Origin: Zygnema cylindricum
Lineage: Eukaryota > Streptophyta > Zygnematophyceae > Zygnematales > Zygnemataceae
Direction: 5' to 3'
Assembly (NCBI GenBank): GCA_037447655.1
Contig: JBBHKE010001075.1
Span: 130,723 to 194,722 of the forward strand
DNA: 64,000 nucleotides
In this document: positions 1 through 9,911 of the stretch, piece by piece
How the letters are laid out: every line of letters starts with the position of its first letter
How positions within the stretch are numbered: the first letter of the stretch is position 1
Notes under the pieces: generated by a model
Told to the model about the DNA's origin: nothing
The model's input: the letters and a program-made list of their open reading frames with translations, nothing else
The model's database searches: none
Translations under genes and position numbers: made by a program

Positions 1-2442
1 AGCAGACTGTGAAAGTCAAGCGTTGTTCACTGGGTCTCATCCAGTTAAGAGTCGCGGACTTGCTTATGGCAGCACGGAGCACCTTTTCACCTGTTTATAG
101 GTGCTGCTGGTGCGATGATCTACCCATGTGCAGCGTATACTGTACACGGAAGGCGGTCCCTCCTACGCACCGATGGCCTTCGGCGTTCTTTTAAAAACTG
201 CCTTCTATAACAAAGTGCGAAGACAACCATAGGTGATTGGTAAGACTGTAAAAGCATGCGAAAATGTATAGAATGCAAAGCAGACGGGCGTGTCCAAAGT
301 AAGTTATGCAGCATGCTCAGTGAAAAATGGAAAGCGATCAAGTTTATACACCAGTGCTAAGCGAGAGTCTCTAAGAAACTTCTAATTGTCTTAGCATAAG
401 TAGATAATGCACCTGGTTATTTGTACACGGTGCGTTTTGTTTACAGCCAATGACTGGGCTGTGGTACCTTGCTAGCGAATTGTGTCGGGTCAGTAACCGA
501 CATTTGTTTTGCGTGGCACATGTTTATTGGTCCACGTAATAGATGAATACGATTCTGTTAATCTTCAAAGAATCTCTGAGAGCGAATCGTGACCACATAT
601 TTGAACTAGCGAAAGGTAAAAAGTGACTCGTACGACGTATTGAATGAAACCTGTGCGGGCAGACGAAACGTAAGATATGTAAAAGCGTACGAAAATGTCA
701 GAATGGTTAGTGGATACCAACAGAAGCGTGAAACAATATCTTCCGTCAAAAATTTTCTTGCGGCTTCCGGTAGCCACGCATCCTCCCTGGCGGAAGGCAC
801 ATGTCATATGCGACGTGTACCCATCTAGTAGCGTGGTCGTCGTGGATATTTGTCCACTTTTCCACGAGGCACGACGGTATTCGTTCAGGCGCTGAGAATT
901 GACCTACTCTGGGTCACTTGTTGCGAACTGAAAGTGTCAGACGACGGCGTATCCGATTATGCATCCGACGGTCCACGTTTACGCCCATAAACGTGGAGAA
1001 TCAAATCCCTCATTTAATAGCATTGTTTTTCTGACATTATTTTCTCTTTGGTACGGCAATGTACGAAACAATACGGCTTTCAGTAAACAACGTCATTTTT
1101 TCCCTAATGGAACCTTGCCCTTACTCTAATAGCGATTGACGGTGTACTGTACTGAACCGTACACATGGCATCTCTATAGTACATTACACTGTGAATCGAT
1201 ATTACTATAGCGTTCATGACTCTAATTGAGGTACCCTGTTTTTTTCGGCAAATTCTCAAATAGAATTAATGATTCTAAGGGCGTGTGCCCATGTAACTGA
1301 AACTTTGAAACGTTACTTTGGATTTTAGCGCTGATTTTACCGTGTACTTTTCAAAGTGTTCCTATGTCAAACATCACTTGCGCCTTCATTACTTCAAATA
1401 TGTGATAGATGTAGACATCACCAATATTTTGCAACACCTGTAGACGCTAACAAAATGCAGACATTTGTAGACGCCAGCGAGCTCCGGACAAACTGTGGAC
1501 ATTTGTGGACTACAACGAGATTCTGACATACCGTGGACATTTGTAGACGCCCACACGTGGACAACATAACAAATTGCCTACGCCTACAAATGGCAGATGG
1601 ACTCCTACGCTGTAATCTCCGCAGACCCTGCTGGAGATAAATTTCGTACAACCAAATAAACAAAAGAATTATTTGCAAACAGACAAACATTTTTGTTTTA
1701 CTGTACACTCCCAATTGAAAAACAAAATAGAAAACTTTTGACGCGTGCAATCCAGGTTTTCTATTCGTCAATAGGGTAGTATTTTCATCAAAATCAGATT
1801 GCGATTTGATTCCAGTGGAAGTGTGAAGATGAGCTGGAAGTGGGTCGCGATGATAATAACGCCAAATTTCCGTACCTTCCAAGTACTAAGATGTACTTGT
1901 GTTTTTGCAAAAAAATCGTACGGCGTAATATTTTCTGTTTGCAATTCCCGTTTTCTGTGAAAACGACGGAAAAAAACCCTTACTTGAACACATGGGCACA
2001 CGCCCTAAATGTTTCTAAACGTTATCTGAGGTACCCCATTAAATAGGGTTCATAACTCTAATATGGTGCCATTTCAAATAGGGTGGTGTACGGACTGTCA
2101 GAGCCGTACTATTTTGTGTTTTTTCAGGTAGAAAAGTACAGAAAAGATATTCACGATGTCCCGTAGTTGCGCTAACATGTAATTACGTCAAAATTTTCCG
2201 GCATACGCGGATGTCAAAAAAACGCGATGGCGTACGATTTGAACAATTTCGTACATGCACATGTTGAGGTGTAGATATATTATGCGCCGAAAATTTTTAC
2301 AAAGCAGTTTATAAATTAGAGTTAATGATAAATTAGAATAAAAGTTTTTTTAGAAAAAACTGAAATTCCCAATTAGCGTAAATAACGCTAATTGTTTCAC
2401 TACACTATCTATTTCATAACGATAATAGTGATTCACGCTGTT
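1..2442. other. Non-coding flank, no gene supported
   Basis: Open frames here are short, overlap on both strands and show no recognisable domain. About 1275-1400 resembles 12225-12345 (shared TTTTAGCGC and TTCCCATGT words). The stretch 1945-2010 resembles 25040-25095. This is therefore dispersed repeat sequence common to the flanks of genes A and B. At 1460-1560 a short word (GTGGACATTTGTAGACG and variants) recurs three or four times. Confidence 0.6.
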
Positions 2443-2623
2443 GCGTCAATGTTTTTTTCGCCACTTAAAACATCTATTCTCCGTTCACACTTGTCGGATT
2501 GTATATCTGACAGTTGGGATTGAAAGGTAAGATTCTCAGGTTCCCATTGGCGGTCTCAAATTGAAAATCCAACAAGTGTGTACGGAGAAAAAATGTTTTA
2601 AGTGGCGAAAAAAACATTGACGC
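2443..2623. mobile_element. MITE-like element with about 50-bp terminal inverted repeats
   Basis: The left end (GCGTCAATGTTTTTTTCGCC, then the ACTTAAAACAT run) is the reverse complement of the right end, which finishes GGCGAAAAAAACATTGACGC. Homology of the two ends runs about 50 bases each, with a short unique centre. There is no coding capacity. Terminal repeats and small size fit a non-autonomous DNA transposon. I could not identify a clear target duplication, so the superfamily is undecided. A flanking word, CTAATAGC(C/G)ATTCACGGTGTAC, also occurs near 1125 and 3972. Confidence 0.6.
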
Positions 2624-2689
2624 TAATAGCCGATTCACGGTGTACTCTACTACCCATCTACCGTAGAAGTACAGTCCTCAATGTGGTCT

Positions 2690-2850
2690 GGTCCGGTTTG
2701 TTCAATTCGGTTCTGCTCTCTTCAGTTCGGTTTCCTTTTCCTCGGGAAGGTTCGTTTTCATTCGGTTTGGTTGAGTTTGTTTCGGTTTCGTTCGATTCGG
2801 TTGAGGACCGAACCGAACGGTTCGGCCTAAAACCCCACCGAATTTTGAAT
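2690..2850. repeat. Low-complexity TTCGGTT-rich stretch
   Basis: Irregular repetition of TTCGGTTT, GGTTCG and CGGTTTGG words gives long apparent frames on both strands. There is no fixed period and no domain. It lies right of the MITE. Confidence 0.5.
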
Positions 2851-3214
2851 TTTTGAAATGTGCGAACCAAAGCAAGACTTAGGTTCTACCTAATAGTTAG
2901 CCGTGAGTCGTTATTTGTGTAAAAAAATTATAATGAGTAAAGGCTAAAGAAACAAGCTTTGTTATTAACTCTCTTTTGGGTTCAAAGGCGTAATGCCATT
3001 AAAACATTTTCGTTAATTTATACATCTAACACTAATTTGGGTGCACATTTCCACAGTGAAGCATCCATAGCCCTAGTTACACAGGCGACATTTGAACATG
3101 TGAGAATATGAGCTCTAGGTTTTCCCAGTTATCCAACAATTTTTATGTTAAGATTCGTAGAATCGGAGGATAGAATGAACAATCCCATTAAAGGGAGGGA
3201 ATGATGAGCCGATT

Positions 3215-3280
3215 AAGATTTGAACCAGGGACCTTTTACTTAAGCCGTGAATGCACTAACCAATGTGCCACCAGCTCAAA
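3215..3280 (-). repeat. tRNA-like (SINE-head) segment 1
   Basis: On the minus strand GAGCTGGTGGCACATTGG contains a box-A-like TGGCACATTGG, and about 35 bases on GGTTCAAATCT is box-B-like. This is the Pol III promoter layout of tRNA-derived SINEs. No full tRNA cloverleaf was established, so it is not called a tRNA gene. Confidence 0.4.
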
Positions 3281-3658
3281 TGTTGAAATCGGCCGGTCCA
3301 ATTTTAATAGGTTTTTAGTGTGGATATTACCACAAATCCAAGTATCGATCGGCACGTTTCATATACGTCAACATCCCTCCTCGAGAGGTAGCCGATCAAA
3401 ATGTCCATGCAAACTTGTCGCTCTGGCTTTGATACCATGTTAAGATTCGAAGAATCCGATGATAGAATGAACAATCCACAATGAACAATCGTATTAAAGG
3501 GAATGATGAGCCTTTAGTACCACGTTAAGATTCGTATAATCCGAGGATAAAATGAACAATCCCATTAAAGGGAATGGTGACCCTTTGATACCATGTTTAG
3601 ATTCGTAGAATGAAATGATAGAATGTACAATCACATTCAAAGGAATGATGAGTCGGCC

Positions 3659-3725
3659 AAGATTGGAACTTGGGACCTTTCATTTAAGTTGTGAATGCAC
3701 TAACCATTGTGCCACCAACTCAGAT
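3659..3725 (-). repeat. tRNA-like (SINE-head) segment 2
   Basis: A diverged second copy of the tRNA-like segment. The minus strand has GTTGGTGGCACAATGGTTAG (box-A-like) and AGTTCCAATCT (a decayed box B). It sits in the same short retroelement context as the first. Confidence 0.35.
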
Positions 3726-3974
3726 GTTGATACTAGCGGGTCTAATTTTATTAGGTTTTTAGTGTAGATATTACCACAAAGTAGGGCATTGATCGACACG
3801 TTTCACGTATGTCAACATTTTATGTATGTTTGAACGAAATAACGAGTAATTTTTGTACGGATTGACACATTTCACTTGTGAATTGCTCAAAATAGTGTAT
3901 TAGACAATAATTAAACCATTATATTTTATTTTTAAGGGACAAAATCTAGGGGCGTTGAATTTGAGTTATTAACA

Positions 3975-5729
3975 CTAATAGCAATTCACGGTGTATGTTA
4001 AAAAGTAGAGTTCGAACTGTGGATGATCTTTATGTTTCGCGGGAGCATTATGAAGCCAATAGTGTTGGGTATCGAGGGCCCCATGCCGATATTCGATATA
4101 TACCAAATTTTGGGTACACGATAATCGATATACCGCTTCGATATATTGAGGAGCTGAATATCTTGATATATATGCGATATATCGGTTGATAATTTGATAT
4201 ATTTTCTACCGCGATATATCGAAGTAGACGCTAGGTCAACAAAACTCTGTAATGCGCGCCCGAGTGCGTACGATTTTTGTACCTTTTTCGTACGATTTCT
4301 CGCATGATTTTCCGTACCATATCGAGGCCTCTAACCGATCGTTAATCGATAATCGATATATGGAATATCAGAATTATCACGATATGATTTTACCCGATAC
4401 CCAACATTAGCAGGCAGTAATGAGTTTTGTACTGAAAGATACATATGTGGCAAAGGTCGCCAAAGTCAAAATTTTGGATAACCGAAACCGACATTTTTTT
4501 TTTCCAAAATGTGAGTACTTGACGCCAGGTATGTCACGCTCCTAAATTGTTACCCGTTACCAGATATGCATTTACGAAACTAAAAGTTAACCGAAACTCT
4601 ATTTCACGTGACCACCCGTACTTGAATAAGTACAAAATTAGTGGTACATCTCCCTTATACCTTCCACGATACTAAGAGTACAAAGTACAATAATGTTGAA
4701 TAGTATGGACAGTACAAAGCCTTCAATCTTTTTAGTTTTTTGCTTACCCGACTGTAACCGACTTTTTCTTTTTTTCCTTTGAATCACCTGCCCGAATCCG
4801 CCCGGCCCCCCAAATTTGGCACCCGAATCCGTTCCGGATCCGATGCGAGCGGTCGGGTAACTGTCGGTTACGGTTTCGGGTAACTGTTTGCGACCTCTGA
4901 TATGTGGGCAGTTTACTGGTGGAGCTCAAAATGTTAATTGATTCCAAACATTTTCTTGAATGGTACGTTTTCATTCCGATTTCGCGGGTATCTCTTCCAA
5001 CATCGGAGATAAGTCCGATTTCAGTATAAGACAAGATAAGTCCGCACATGTGCACAATTATCGTGCACGTTCCATTGTAGATTGCCCTAAAACTATGTCC
5101 TTGTGTACTTTTGTTTGACTTTTTTGTGCGAGTTTTACACTTTATAGATTGCCGATGTTGATTTTCCGTACAGCCCGTTTGCCATGCAAAGATCGGTGAT
5201 ATATATGCAACGTGATAACTTACAGTCGTCAGATTCATACGTGGCAAGATTTTTGAAATCTCGTCTTTACATCATAAAAGGCATCTTAATCCAGGTCGTG
5301 TCATTTAGACCGGTCAGATTCATGCATAGCCCGGTTTTGTAAACCGCGATGTCACATCATAAAAGACCACAATTCCACTTTTGACGATTATTTCATAAAA
5401 CGTATCACCTCATGCGATCGGATGTCTAAAGACGTTTATAGCAATGAAACACAACTTTTGTATGGTCTAACCGTCTAACCATGAGGGGTAACATTTCGTA
5501 CTATATTCTGACGTGAATCGTAGGCGTACTAAACTCCCAGTTTACCGTCAGAACGAACCTTCATACATGTACGGATGTACTTTATGTTTTAATTGTGTAT
5601 GCCAAAACCAGGATCAAATGTTTAGAAATAAATACGTGAACATAAACTTTAAAGTTGTTGAAACGTTTAAAATGTTGACCGTCGTTGACAATAATAACGG
5701 CTCTCGAATTTGGGATACACACAAATCAC
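3975..5729. repeat. Upstream block of gene A, duplicated in front of gene B
   Basis: There is no gene. Several tracts match the gene B flank: the GATATATCG-rich stretch near 4080-4400 (compare 13370-13640), 4437-4770 (compare 13690-14046, where copia-2 then interrupts), and 5195-5729 (compare 25255-25782). The related tract ACATCATAAAAGGCATCT also occurs upstream of C (near 52525) and in the orphan promoter D (near 36115). The region therefore belongs to the ancestral duplicated unit. Confidence 0.65.
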
Positions 5730-5737
5730 CACGTGGC
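5730..5737 (+). promoter_or_regulatory. G-box CACGTGGC, gene A promoter
   Basis: A perfect G-box/ABRE-type core, followed by AAAAATCTTACCGTTAAGG. The same G-box lies at the equivalent place before B, C and orphan D, 130-156 nt upstream of the TATA box where one exists. Plant bZIP or bHLH factors bind this motif; use here is inferred from conservation. Confidence 0.6.
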
Positions 5738-5885
5738 AAAAATCTTACCGTTAAGGTTTACGAACCGAAGGTACAGTAACATCATCGGGATCACAAACGG
5801 CGATAATCTGGCCCTTAACTTTTTGCGCCTAGCTTTGACCCTTTGACTTTTGGCGCTTCTGACTCTCCACCGTCGACTTCTTGCA

Positions 5886-5893
5886 TATATATA
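5886..5893 (+). promoter_or_regulatory. TATA box, gene A
   Basis: TATATATA after TTGCA, about 110 nt before the ATG. It aligns with TATAAATA of genes B and C, and the following leader (AGAGAGACTTTGGGGTTTG) is shared. Confidence 0.65.
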
Positions 5894-6002
5894 CTGCCTT
5901 TTGCTCCTCATATTTTCAGTATTTTTTGAGAGAAGAGAGACTTTGGGGTTTGAGAGACACCAACATTTTCTTGACACTGGGTTTTTGAGATTTAATTTCA
6001 AA

Positions 6003-6132
6003 ATGGCGCTCACTTCTTTTTCTCGCGTTTCTGTCATCTTTTTTGGGGTTTTGTTTTTGATTTTTGTGACGGCAATTCAATGCTCGGTCGACACAAAAGA
6101 AAATGAAGGAAATGATATAATGACTGGTATTG
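6003..6132 (+). CDS. Gene A exon 1: signal peptide
   Basis: ATG follows the TTTCAAA leader shared by all three genes. It encodes MALTSFSRVSVIFFGVLFLI and onward, with a hydrophobic core at residues 12-24 and likely cleavage near VTA-IQC. The tail, SVDTKENEGND, is hydrophilic. It ends ATTG|GTAAGA after 130 nt (phase 1). Length and sequence match exon 1 of B and C nearly residue for residue, which fixes the start codon. Confidence 0.85.
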
Positions 6133-9100
6133 GTAAGAAAAATGGATTAAAATTGCATTGAAACTATGTTTTTTGTAAATATTTTTGATTTTTGGTTGTC
6201 TAGCTCTGTAACTAAAATTTCTTGCTTTTTTTTGTGTTTTCCATTTATTTCAAACCTTTAACTTTCAAAGTCGTATCTGTTCAGGCATATGAAAAACATT
6301 GGACAAATTGATTTTTAAGCTTTTTAATTTCTTTCACTGATCATAAAACACTGTGAATTCTAATTTCATAAAAACCATTTTCATGTTTTAAAGCGATATT
6401 CATGCACTACACATTACTATGTGTTATTACCTTACAACCCAGAATGTTTTTATTTTAAGGTTGTTGCATTAACTTTTATATTTGCTCTTTGGCCCTCCCT
6501 CCCTCCCTCCCTCCCTCCCGTCTCTCTCTCTCCCGTCTCTCTCACTCCCTCTCTCTTTTATTGTTAAATTTTCTTTTCTAGGGTCCCAGAGCTTGGGCAC
6601 AAGTGGGGTGGGAAAAAGGGATGGAAAAAAGACTTGCACTGGAAGAGATAACCCGCCGAGGGATATTAGCTCATTTTGTATTTGCTTTTTATGGTTCTTG
6701 TTTTTTTTTTATCACAGAACTTGCAGACAATTCTCCCGAACGAAAGACACTAGAAGACGAAAGAGAGATTTTGGAGGATGGTAGACACGATCTCGAAGAT
6801 GGAAGAGGTAAAAAGAAAACAAAGCAGCAAAATTTGTTGACTAGTTGTGAATTTATCATATACATTCACGGGCTACAAATGGTTCTAGTTTTCGTTAGAA
6901 TTAATACCCAATTTCACAATTTCCATTTGCTCGATTTTCTTTTTCCAAATTCCCTAGCTTCCCAATTGTCAAAAGCTCATTTCACCAATTTCCCAATTCT
7001 CCATATCCTGATTTTTCAATTCCCCAATGCCCATTACCCATATCCATAAATCCAAATTCCCAATTCTCCATTTAATGATTCCCAAAATCGCCCAATTCTC
7101 ATTTTCCCAGTTTCCGATTTCCCAATTCCTCGATTCCCCAAATACCCAAGATACCCCACTCTCTAAATTTCCAATCTCCTTAGATAGATAGATACTAAGT
7201 GACAAAAGAGTGATTCTCGAGGATGGGAGGGAAGATCCATAATAGGACACATATATAAAATGCAAAGGAAGGACAAAAAAGAGAAAAACCGTAAAAAACT
7301 ATAGGAAATCCTAAAATTACTCTGTTTTTCTTACTTTTTTTGTCAATAAATCAAATACCCGAGTAAGTTTGTTTTGTTCTTGCTCACAATCGCTCATTTT
7401 GTTCTTTTCACTTCATACTGTTTTTTATTCACAGAACTTACGGTCGGAAAGAAACCCAAGGGATGGGAGAAAGGCAAAGGGTACGGGAAGGGATACGGAT
7501 ACGGGGAAGGAGTTGGATACGGGAAGGGATTCGGATACGGAAAGGGATTCGGATACGGGAAGGGTTACGGAAAGGGACTTTCCCCCAAACGAAAGACACT
7601 AGAAGACGGACGTGAGATTATCGAGGATGGGAGAGAGGATCTCGAAGAGGGAAGAGGTGAAAATAGAACAAAAAAATAATTTTTTTTGACTTGTTGTGAC
7701 TTTATTAAATACATTGAATGGGCTTTAGTTTTCGTTTGACTTAATACCCAATTTCCATTTTCTTGATTTTCGGTTTCCAAATACCCATTTCCCAATTCGT
7801 CAGAATCTCATTTCCCCAATTTCCCAACTCTCTATATCCTGATTTCGCACTTCCCCATTCGCAATTTCCTTATATTAAATTTCCCAATTTTTCATTTCAT
7901 GATTTTCACTATTTGCCCGACTCCTAGTTTTCCAGTTCCCATTTTCCCAATTCCTTGATTCCCTGATTTCCCAATTACCAGATTCTTAAATACCCCGACT
8001 CCCCAATTTCTCATTTCCAGTTTCCTTAGAAAGAAAGACACTAGACGATGAAAGCAAGATTCTCGAGGATGGGAGAGAAGATCTGCAAAAAGGTTTGAGG
8101 CAGAAAATTGCAAGGATATAACAGTAAAAACTAAAAGAAACCCTAACTTTTTTGTCAACATATCAGATATATACGGGCTAATGTGTGTTGTTCTTTCTCA
8201 GAATCGCTCATTTTGTTCGTCATACTTTTTACTGTTTTTTCGGTCGCAGAACTTACACAGAAACAGGTCGGATGGGAGAAAGGCACAAGGTACGGAAAAG
8301 GAGACGGAAAGGGATACGGATACGCGAAGGGATACGGATACGAAAAAGGATTTGGATACGGGAAAGGATACGGATACGGGAAGGGATACGGAAAGGGATA
8401 CAGGAAGGGATATTCTCCCGAACGAAAGACACTGGAAGACGAAAGAGAGATTCTCGAGGATGGGAGAGAGGATCTCGAAGACGGAAGAGGTGAAAAGAAA
8501 AGAAAACAGCAGAACTTCCTTGTTGTGGCTTTATCAAAAACATTAAATGGGCAACAAATGTTTTTAGTTTCTTTGGCTTTATACCCAATTTCCCAATTTC
8601 CACTTTCTCGATTTTCAGTTTTCAAATATCCCAATTTCCCAATTCGGCAGAATTTCGTTTCCCCAATTTCCGAACTCTCCATATCTTGATTTCCCAGCTA
8701 TCCAATTTCCCCACTCCGGATTTCCTTAAATTCAATATCCCTGTATTTCATTTCATGATTCCTAAAATCGCCCAAACCCAATTTCCCAGTTCCCCGATTT
8801 TAAAATTACCAGATTCTTAAATACCCCGATTCCCCAGTTTCTCAAGTTCCAATTTCCTTGGAAAGAAAGACACTAGACGACGAAAGAGAGATTATCGAGG
8901 ATGGTTGAGGATGAGAGAGGAAATAATAAAAAAGATAGGTACAAAACGAAAAGGAAGGATATAAAAGAGAGAAACCATAAAAACTATAAGAAACCTAAAA
9001 CTACGTGTGTTTTTATATTACTTTTTTGTTAATATATCAAATACACGGGCAAATATGTTTTGTTCTTGCTCACAATCGCTAATTTTGTTCTTTTTACTTT

Positions 9101-9911
9101 ATACTGTTTTTTCGGTCACAGAACTTACACACAAATGGGTCGGAAAGAAACCCACGGGATGGCAGAAAGGCAAATGGTACGGAAAGGGATACGGATACGA
9201 AAAGGGATACGGATATGGGAAGGGATACGGGAAGGGATACGGAAAGGGATATTCTCCTGAACGAAAGACACTAGAAGACGAATGATAGATTCTCGAGGAG
9301 AGGATCTTGAAGACGGAAGAGGTAAAAAGAAAAAGAAAAAGTAGGGAAACTAACCTGAGAAACCCCGTTGCTCTAAAAATGTTTTTTTGGATTTATCGAA
9401 CACATCAAATACGCTCAAATTTTTCTACATTGTATAACAAGTGTCCTATACTCCTGTCCCTCTCCCCCTTCACTACGCCTCTTCCTCTCTCTGTCCCACT
9501 TCCTAAGTATGGCTTTTCGCTACACATCCTACTCCTCTTTCCCTCTCAAATGTTTCACACTCATTTTTTATTCTCTTCCTAACTATCAACCACTCCCTTT
9601 CCATATTTTCCCTCTCCCTCGCTCTCACATTCTCCTCTCCCTCTCATACTCTTATTTTCCTCTGCAACAACTCCTTTCTTTTCCTCTTGCTTTTAGTTTT
9701 TCCTTCTTTTTTTGCTCTCCTCCTCCTTTATTTGCCTGCTTCTTTTGCTCAAGCTCCACTTTATCCTCTTCCCACCTTTACCACCTCTTGCGTCTTTTGT
9801 TTCTTCCTCTCCTTCTCCTACTCTGGCTTCTCTTTCTCCTCATCATGATTTTTCCTTTTTCTTTTTCTTTTTGTAGAGCGTCGGTGGCGTCATCACAAAG
9901 AAGTATGTTAA
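6003..9911 (+). CDS. Gene A: secreted modular Lys/Gly/Tyr-rich repeat protein
   Basis: I do not recognise the family. A consistent model joins 6003-6132, 6718-6807, 7435-7656, 8030-8092, 8250-8489 and 9122-9285. All junctions are phase 1, giving about 302 residues ending at TGA 9283. The first exon gives an N-terminal signal peptide (hydrophobic IFFGVLFLIFVTA), so the product should enter the secretory pathway. Later exons alternate YGKG/YGYGKG-rich cationic stretches with acidic LEDGRED stretches. There is no Cys after the signal exon region. Unlike B and C, the 45-nt linker exon is missing and the one ELGHKW-type exon is broken. The shared last exon (9877-9911) is reached only if the stop-bearing exon at 9122 is skipped. 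The gene may be expressed or partly decayed; splicing is inferred from consensus sites and paralogues. Confidence 0.65.
6485..6557. repeat. CCCT/CT microsatellite in gene A intron 1
   Basis: Repeated CCCT units then TCTCTCTC lie just before a 3' splice site (TCCCAG at 6584-6589), as in B and C module introns. Confidence 0.8.
6590..6650 (+). pseudogene. Broken type I module (5' half only)
   Basis: After GGGTCCCAG the frame reads ELGHKWGGKKGWKKD, as in B and C modules, then diverges and meets TAA at 6649. The sequence continues straight into material matching the intron tail before type II exons (TCATTTTGT...CACAG). It is thus a chimera that kept the acceptor but lost its donor half. Confidence 0.75.
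6718..6807 (+). CDS. Gene A exon 2: truncated module, mainly acidic
   Basis: 90 nt, phase 1-1, from TCACAG to GGAAGAG|GTAAAA. It encodes ELADNSPERK followed by the acidic TLEDEREILEDGRHDLEDGR. The cationic YGKG part is deleted but the SPERK junction and acidic half are intact and in frame with exon 1. Confidence 0.7.
7180..7245 (+). pseudogene. Decayed acidic-only exon
   Basis: After CTCCTTAG, ATAGATAGATACTAAGTGAC and the CTCGAGGATGGGAGGGAAGATC stretch are recognisable as the acidic half of a module. It carries an in-frame TAG and no GGAAGAG|GT donor. Confidence 0.55.
7435..7656 (+). CDS. Gene A exon 3: type II module with YGKG repeats
   Basis: 222 nt (74 codons), phase 1-1. It opens ELTVGKKPKGWEKGKGYGKG, then about nine more four-to-six-residue Gly-aromatic-Gly-Lys units, a GLSPKRK junction, and the acidic half TLEDGREIIEDGREDLEEGR. 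The acceptor is TTCACAG and the donor GGAAGAG|GTGAAA. The cationic part is about twice as long as in type I modules, from expansion of 12-18-nt units. Confidence 0.75.
8030..8092 (+). CDS. Gene A candidate acidic-only mini-exon
   Basis: 63 nt (21 codons), flanked by TTCCTTAG and AAAAAG|GTTTGA, in phase 1-1 and open. It encodes ERKTLDDESKILEDGREDLQ then K, an acidic half without the cationic part. Its decayed siblings lie near 7180 and 8860. Use in mRNA is uncertain because the donor differs from the family norm. Confidence 0.45.
8250..8489 (+). CDS. Gene A exon: type II module, longest copy
   Basis: 240 nt (80 codons), phase 1-1, after GGTCGCAG and before GGAAGAG|GTGAAA. It starts ELTQKQVGWEKGTRYGKGDG, continues through YGYAKG, YGYEKG, FGYGKG and YGYGKG units, then YSPERK and the standard acidic half. 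This is the largest module in the window and shows clear internal repeat growth. Confidence 0.75.
8860..8920 (+). pseudogene. Decayed acidic-only exon
   Basis: GAAAGAAAGACACTAGACGACG matches the 8030 mini-exon, but the acceptor TTAG is now TTGG, an in-frame TGA follows, and the donor is gone. Confidence 0.55.
9122..9321 (+). CDS. Gene A stop-bearing type II module
   Basis: It starts ELTHKWVGKKPTGWQKGKWY and carries YGYEKG/YGYGKG units, then YSPERKTLEDE and TGA (9283-9285), with TAG right after. A 7-nt deletion in the CTCGAGGATGGGAGAGAGG word also breaks the downstream frame (200 nt, not a multiple of 3), although the donor GGAAGAG|GTAAAA survives. It acts either as the final coding exon of gene A or as a skipped pseudo-exon. 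Confidence 0.6.
9424..9870. repeat. Pyrimidine-rich last intron of gene A
   Basis: About 450 bases of CT/CCT-rich sequence ending TTTTTGTAG before the last exon. The same CT-rich last intron occurs in B (31205-31669) and C (63240-63596). Long frames here are low-complexity shadows. Confidence 0.75.
9877..9911 (+). CDS. Gene A shared-type last exon
   Basis: After TTTTTGTAG it reads ERRWRHHKEVC then TAA in phase 1. It is homologous to ELRWRYHQE of gene B and ELRWRYH of gene C. The sequence after the stop is conserved among the three genes for several hundred bases (ACACNTNTGATGCATTTTCAAG). Confidence 0.65.

Larger units (their letters stand above)
3147..3790 (-). mobile_element. Degenerate short retroelement pieces (LTR ends with tRNA-like heads)
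   Basis: A word starting GTTAAGATTCG(T/A)AGAATC and running into a tract near CCCATTAAAGGGAATGATGAG recurs at about 3147, 3439, 3523 and 3594. Three copies are preceded by TTTGATACCATG-like sequence. On the minus strand this reads as an LTR end (CTTAACA) followed by TGGTATCAAAG, a decayed initiator-Met tRNA primer site. Two copies also carry tRNA-like segments. The block looks like broken tandem LTRs of a small retroelement (TRIM-like) or a chimeric SINE. No protein is encoded. Confidence 0.5.

Noticed and set aside
1418-1882. 154-codon minus-strand frame
   Set aside because: No recognisable domain; lies in repeat-like flank sequence, with chance length plausible.
3201-3300. Possible tRNA gene
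   Set aside because: Only box A- and box B-like words are present, without a convincing cloverleaf; called a SINE-like head instead.
5726-6037. Minus-strand 103-codon frame opposite the gene A promoter and signal exon
   Set aside because: Antisense shadow; the plus strand has the conserved TATA box, leader and signal peptide in three genes.
8155-8682. Pro/Tyr-rich 175-codon minus-strand frame
   Set aside because: Exact antisense shadow of the YGKG-repeat exon at 8250; no promoter or splice logic on that strand.
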